From Thuidium tamariscinum (Eukaryota; Streptophyta; Bryopsida; Hypnales; Thuidiaceae): a DNA stretch of 64,000 nucleotides. The position numbers and the translations under genes are program-made. The stretch spans positions 17,263,067 to 17,327,066 of the forward strand of contig OX344758.2 in assembly GCA_947034885.2 (NCBI GenBank), in the 5' to 3' direction. Below the pieces are notes generated by a model that worked only from the letters and a program-made list of their open reading frames with translations, was not told where the DNA came from and did no database searches. Below are positions 60,840 to 64,000 of this stretch, in pieces; position 1 is the stretch's first letter; every line of letters begins with the position of its first letter.

Positions 60840-63635
60840 ATGGGGGCATACGACGATATCGAGGGCTTTAAGGCCCGGGCGGAGTTTCTGAGGGAGAGTT
60901 TGGAAAAGAGCCAAGAAGTGACTGGCACCATGATAACCATTTTAGGCTCCTTCGACAATCGGCTGTCGACTCTCGAGACTGCAATGCGGCCGACTCAAGT
61001 AAGTATCGTAGCCCTCCTCAAGTTCAAAATTTGAATCAGTATCACGTGCAACTTGCAACTAGGGATGAGATAGAACACTTGAAGTGATCTGTTGCATTTA
61101 TGATGTGGTTAAGGTAAGGTAGACGTACAATACCTTAGAGGCTCCATTGTCCGTACAGGTGAGCTTTGCATTGTGCTAATCGTGAAAATGCTGGGTCTGT
61201 TGACATTTGTTTTTTTTGCACTTGTTTTGTAGCTTCACTCAAAATGAATGTTCTAAATTTTAGATGGTGCAAGTTTGTAGATTGTTGTAGGGAAGGATTC
61301 AAAGTTCACCTGTACTGTGAATGGGATCTCTCCCTTACTGTATGGTGAATGGCTAATGTAGACCTTACATTAACAAGTCTCAAGTTTTTATTTTTTATTA
61401 GCTTGCATTTTTAGCAACATGTCAAATGTTTTTAGCATGCCACATAGGATCCATGTAACGTGCAATTTCTTGTAACTTGGAGCTCTGTAAGGTCAACATT
61501 GGACAACATGAGGTAAAACGAATAAACTGTGACTTATGCACCAAATGAGGTGTGGGGTCATTGCAAGCATTTTGCTTTAACCTCCGCAGTCCAAAGTGGT
61601 CCCTAGACGGTGAAGTCGTGCATATTTTCTGTACTCAAATGACAGAATTCTGAACTAATTTGAAGTGTTGAGCATCTCTGTAAAATGATTTGAGCACAGG
61701 GTAGTGCATAACTTCTTACCAGCAGGGTATTGGCTTTGCCGTCAGTTCTTATTCCTCAATGCAAATTGGCTTGTCAGCAGTGTGAGCAATTCTGACTATT
61801 ATTCTTTGACATGCTTTTGAATGTAGGTGAAGACACATGCCTTCCGGAAAGCACATGACAACATTGACGGCACCCTGGAAGCTGCTCAATCTGTGCTGCA
61901 TCAGTTTGATGTTTCCCGTCAGGTATGAAATGCCATAATTTTTTGAGGTTGAGCTCACTTCTGCAATCAAGGTAGAGCTGGATATCGTATAGTTTTGATT
62001 TTTGACAAAGTGGTAGTGGTTTGGGATTCAGGTGGAAAGCAAGGTGCTCGAGGGACCCAGAAGCGATTTTGATGGATTTTTGGGCGCTTGTGATGAGCTG
62101 CATAAAAATGTTGAGTATCTGACTCTTAATCGAAGTTTGAAAGCGAGTGACACGGCTCTGAATCAAGCTAGAGATTTGTTTGGCAAAGGCATGAGCCGCC
62201 TTGAAGAAGAGTTCAAGGTGGTTCTGACAAATCACAGGTCAGTGCACTGCGAATGGGAGGCTCTTGTTCCAGTTTTGCTGCTGGATAATTTTTTTATTTT
62301 TGTTGTTTATTGTCAGCCCCAAGTGATGCTCGATATGAGACAAGTGCTAGAAGTAAAATTAGCATGTTAGGGCCCATCGTTCACATACTGAATTTGTTGT
62401 GTCTATTAAGAGTTATGACACGTGGTTCTAGGAGTAGTGATAGTACCTAGATTGTTAAATCAATGAGTTTCTGAACTTGCAATCGATGAAGATTATATTG
62501 AAAATTATTGAGAATTATTTCGAGGATTGTATTGAAGATTACAATGAAGATTATAGGGAGATGGACATGTGAAAATTATACTTCTCTGTTTGGGTTAGAA
62601 ACATTTGTGATTAGGCACTTGCTTGAGGAGTTGGCGTCTTTGTGCTCGCTAGAGTGACTCATTTGCAGCAGATGAGGCGAAGAATTTATGGCCAGGGGTA
62701 TATGTGGACTGGGATTATGAGTGCAAGATCGGGAAGAAAATGCTATGTTATGCTGGCGCTGACAGCTGAGATTTTCTTGTTGTTTTGTGCTCTTTTGTAG
62801 CAAGCCAGCAGATCCAGCCCGACTTATGGAAACTTTGCCAATCCCTGGGAAGCATGTGCCAGAAACACCACCGAATGGTGGGGGTGAAGAGGTGAAGCTA
62901 TTGCTGACCAATACTCCTCATAACGACAAGGCTCTGAATCCTCCAGTTCTTCCGGTTCTGATATCACCAAAGGTTGTTCCCCAACTACACGAGATGGCAC
63001 AACGCCTGGTTGCTGCTGGCCACCATCAACAATGTTTAAAAACCTACAGGTGCTTATTTACGATCTGTGTATGCCCCTTATTTACCCTATCGGTTTAAAA
63101 TACAGACGTTAGTGACGTACATAAGCATGTGAGAATGAATGAGATATTTTGTGGTAGTTGAGTGTGCTGAAGGTATTGAAAGTGATTCTTTCATCTATAT
63201 AGTCATTGACTGCAGGGATGTTGTTAACCCAAATGGTCAAAACGACTGCTCTCATATCTACAAGAGTTGAAATATATTGTTTTGAAATATTGAGGATGGT
63301 AACTATCTATACAAATAGAAAGACGAAATCATGTCATACAGTATATGTCTTGGAAGTTACTATAACTGGCTGCCAGCTTCCAACGTGGAAATTTATCTTC
63401 AGTTTGGGAACACAGCGTTAAGGTCATGGCTGGCAGTTTTAAGAACTCTATTGTTTAGTAGAAATTCACACCCGGCATTGATGTGAGTTGGCTCAGGGAG
63501 GTGAGAGCTTCAAATTTGGAGCTAAGTTTACGAAAGCTGGGAGTTGAGAGGTTGAGCAAAGATGACATTATAAAAATGCCATGGGAGTCACTTGAGGGCA
63601 AGATTACGAACTGGATACAGTACATGCGCATCGCT
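60840..63635 (+). CDS. EXO70A: EXO70A-type exocyst subunit, N-terminal part (continues past window)
   Basis: Five coding exons are visible: 60840-60998, 61827-61922, 62032-62237, 62801-63049 and 63497-63635, all GT..AG, giving 283 residues; the rest lies beyond 64000. Landmarks: LRESLEKSQEVT, ITILGSFDNRLSTLETAMRP, KTHAFRKAHDNIDGTLEAAQ, VLEGPRSDFDGFL, GMSRLEEEFKVVL, SKPADPARLMETLP, LVAAGHHQQCLKTYREVR, SLRKLGVERLSKDD and ITNWIQYMRIA. This order closely follows Arabidopsis EXO70A1. EXO70 proteins bind the plasma membrane and bring the octameric exocyst, with its secretory vesicle, to sites of polarised secretion such as cell plates and wall deposition. The start MGAYDDIEGFKARAEF is at the expected place. 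A coiled N-terminal helix bundle fits the family. Subgroup A is inferred from memory of the sequences. Confidence 0.92.
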
Positions 63636-64000
63636 GTAAGCATCCCTTCCTTCCAACGTTGCATTTCCATACCCCTTCTGGGATTAGTCTTATTCTACCT
63701 GGCCTCAAGTCTTAATTTCTAAGTGACCAATAAAAGGGGTCGCTTCCATATCTACTGGATTTGAAATAATTTATGAAGGAGGCTTCAAGTAACGTAACAA
63801 AAGAAAGCAGGAATCATGTCCCACATTTTTAAACAATGGATATATGTTTAAAAGCTGCTGAAATTGATTATTTGCTTCCAATTGGACTTTCGATTTTTAG
63901 TTTGGGCACTTGAGGTTTAAATATTAATGGCACAGGTGATGTTCTGTAATTGAGGGCTATTGCAGGATCTTTATTTATTTTTTGGTGCTTAATGTTGGGA
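63636..64000 (+). other. EXO70 intron 5 (partial)
   Basis: Begins with GTAAGC at 63636 and shows no acceptor that restores the EXO70 frame before the window ends. The next exon (expected VKLLFA-like) is not in view. Confidence 0.6.

Overview
The window reads as nuclear DNA of a land plant. Genes have many short exons bounded by GT..AG introns. Every recognisable protein has a plant-type architecture: an EXO70A-type exocyst subunit, a GT14/DUF266 glycosyltransferase, a plant multi-pass membrane protein, a FAM32A-like spliceosomal protein, a mitochondrial carrier and an organellar-type 5'-3' exonuclease. Intergenic DNA is very AT-rich and full of short decayed inverted-repeat transposons, while exons are much richer in GC. 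I cannot name the species; a bryophyte or other non-seed plant is a guess from style only. I saw no reverse transcriptase, LTR, capsid or other virus-derived gene, no CRISPR array, and no convincing tRNA or rRNA.

Layout. 1-497 is the 3' end of a 5'-3' exonuclease gene (+). 498-14.6 kb is a transposon-rich gap holding a Stowaway-like element with a second element inside it (1776-2648), a triple nest (9267-10877), and several relatives. 15412-23342 (+) is a 12-exon membrane-protein gene whose introns are swollen by local tandem duplications. 25337-27898 (-) is a three-exon GT14 glycosyltransferase. 28.9-36.7 kb is another MITE-rich gap. 36709-37164 (+) is an intronless FAM32A homologue, convergent with a seven-exon mitochondrial carrier gene (37902-41310, -). 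42.8-52.8 kb is repeat-rich and includes a 1.4-kb near-palindromic element (49351-50745). 53659-54935 (-) is a two-exon alpha/beta hydrolase, flanked by one unrecognised coding-like exon (52828-53280, -) and one unrecognised three-exon ORF for a 69-residue protein (56101-56502, -). 60840 to the window end (+) is the 5' part of an EXO70A-type gene, behind a long leader intron.

The genes do not form a pathway; this is ordinary plant gene order. The distinctive signal is in the non-coding part. At least three terminal-inverted-repeat families recur: ends in TAAGGTAGAACCACC, ends in CATTAGAGG, and ends in TTAACCCCTAAAG. They insert into each other in a readable order. Host introns and leaders show repeated local tandem duplication, including arrays that copy splice-site regions.
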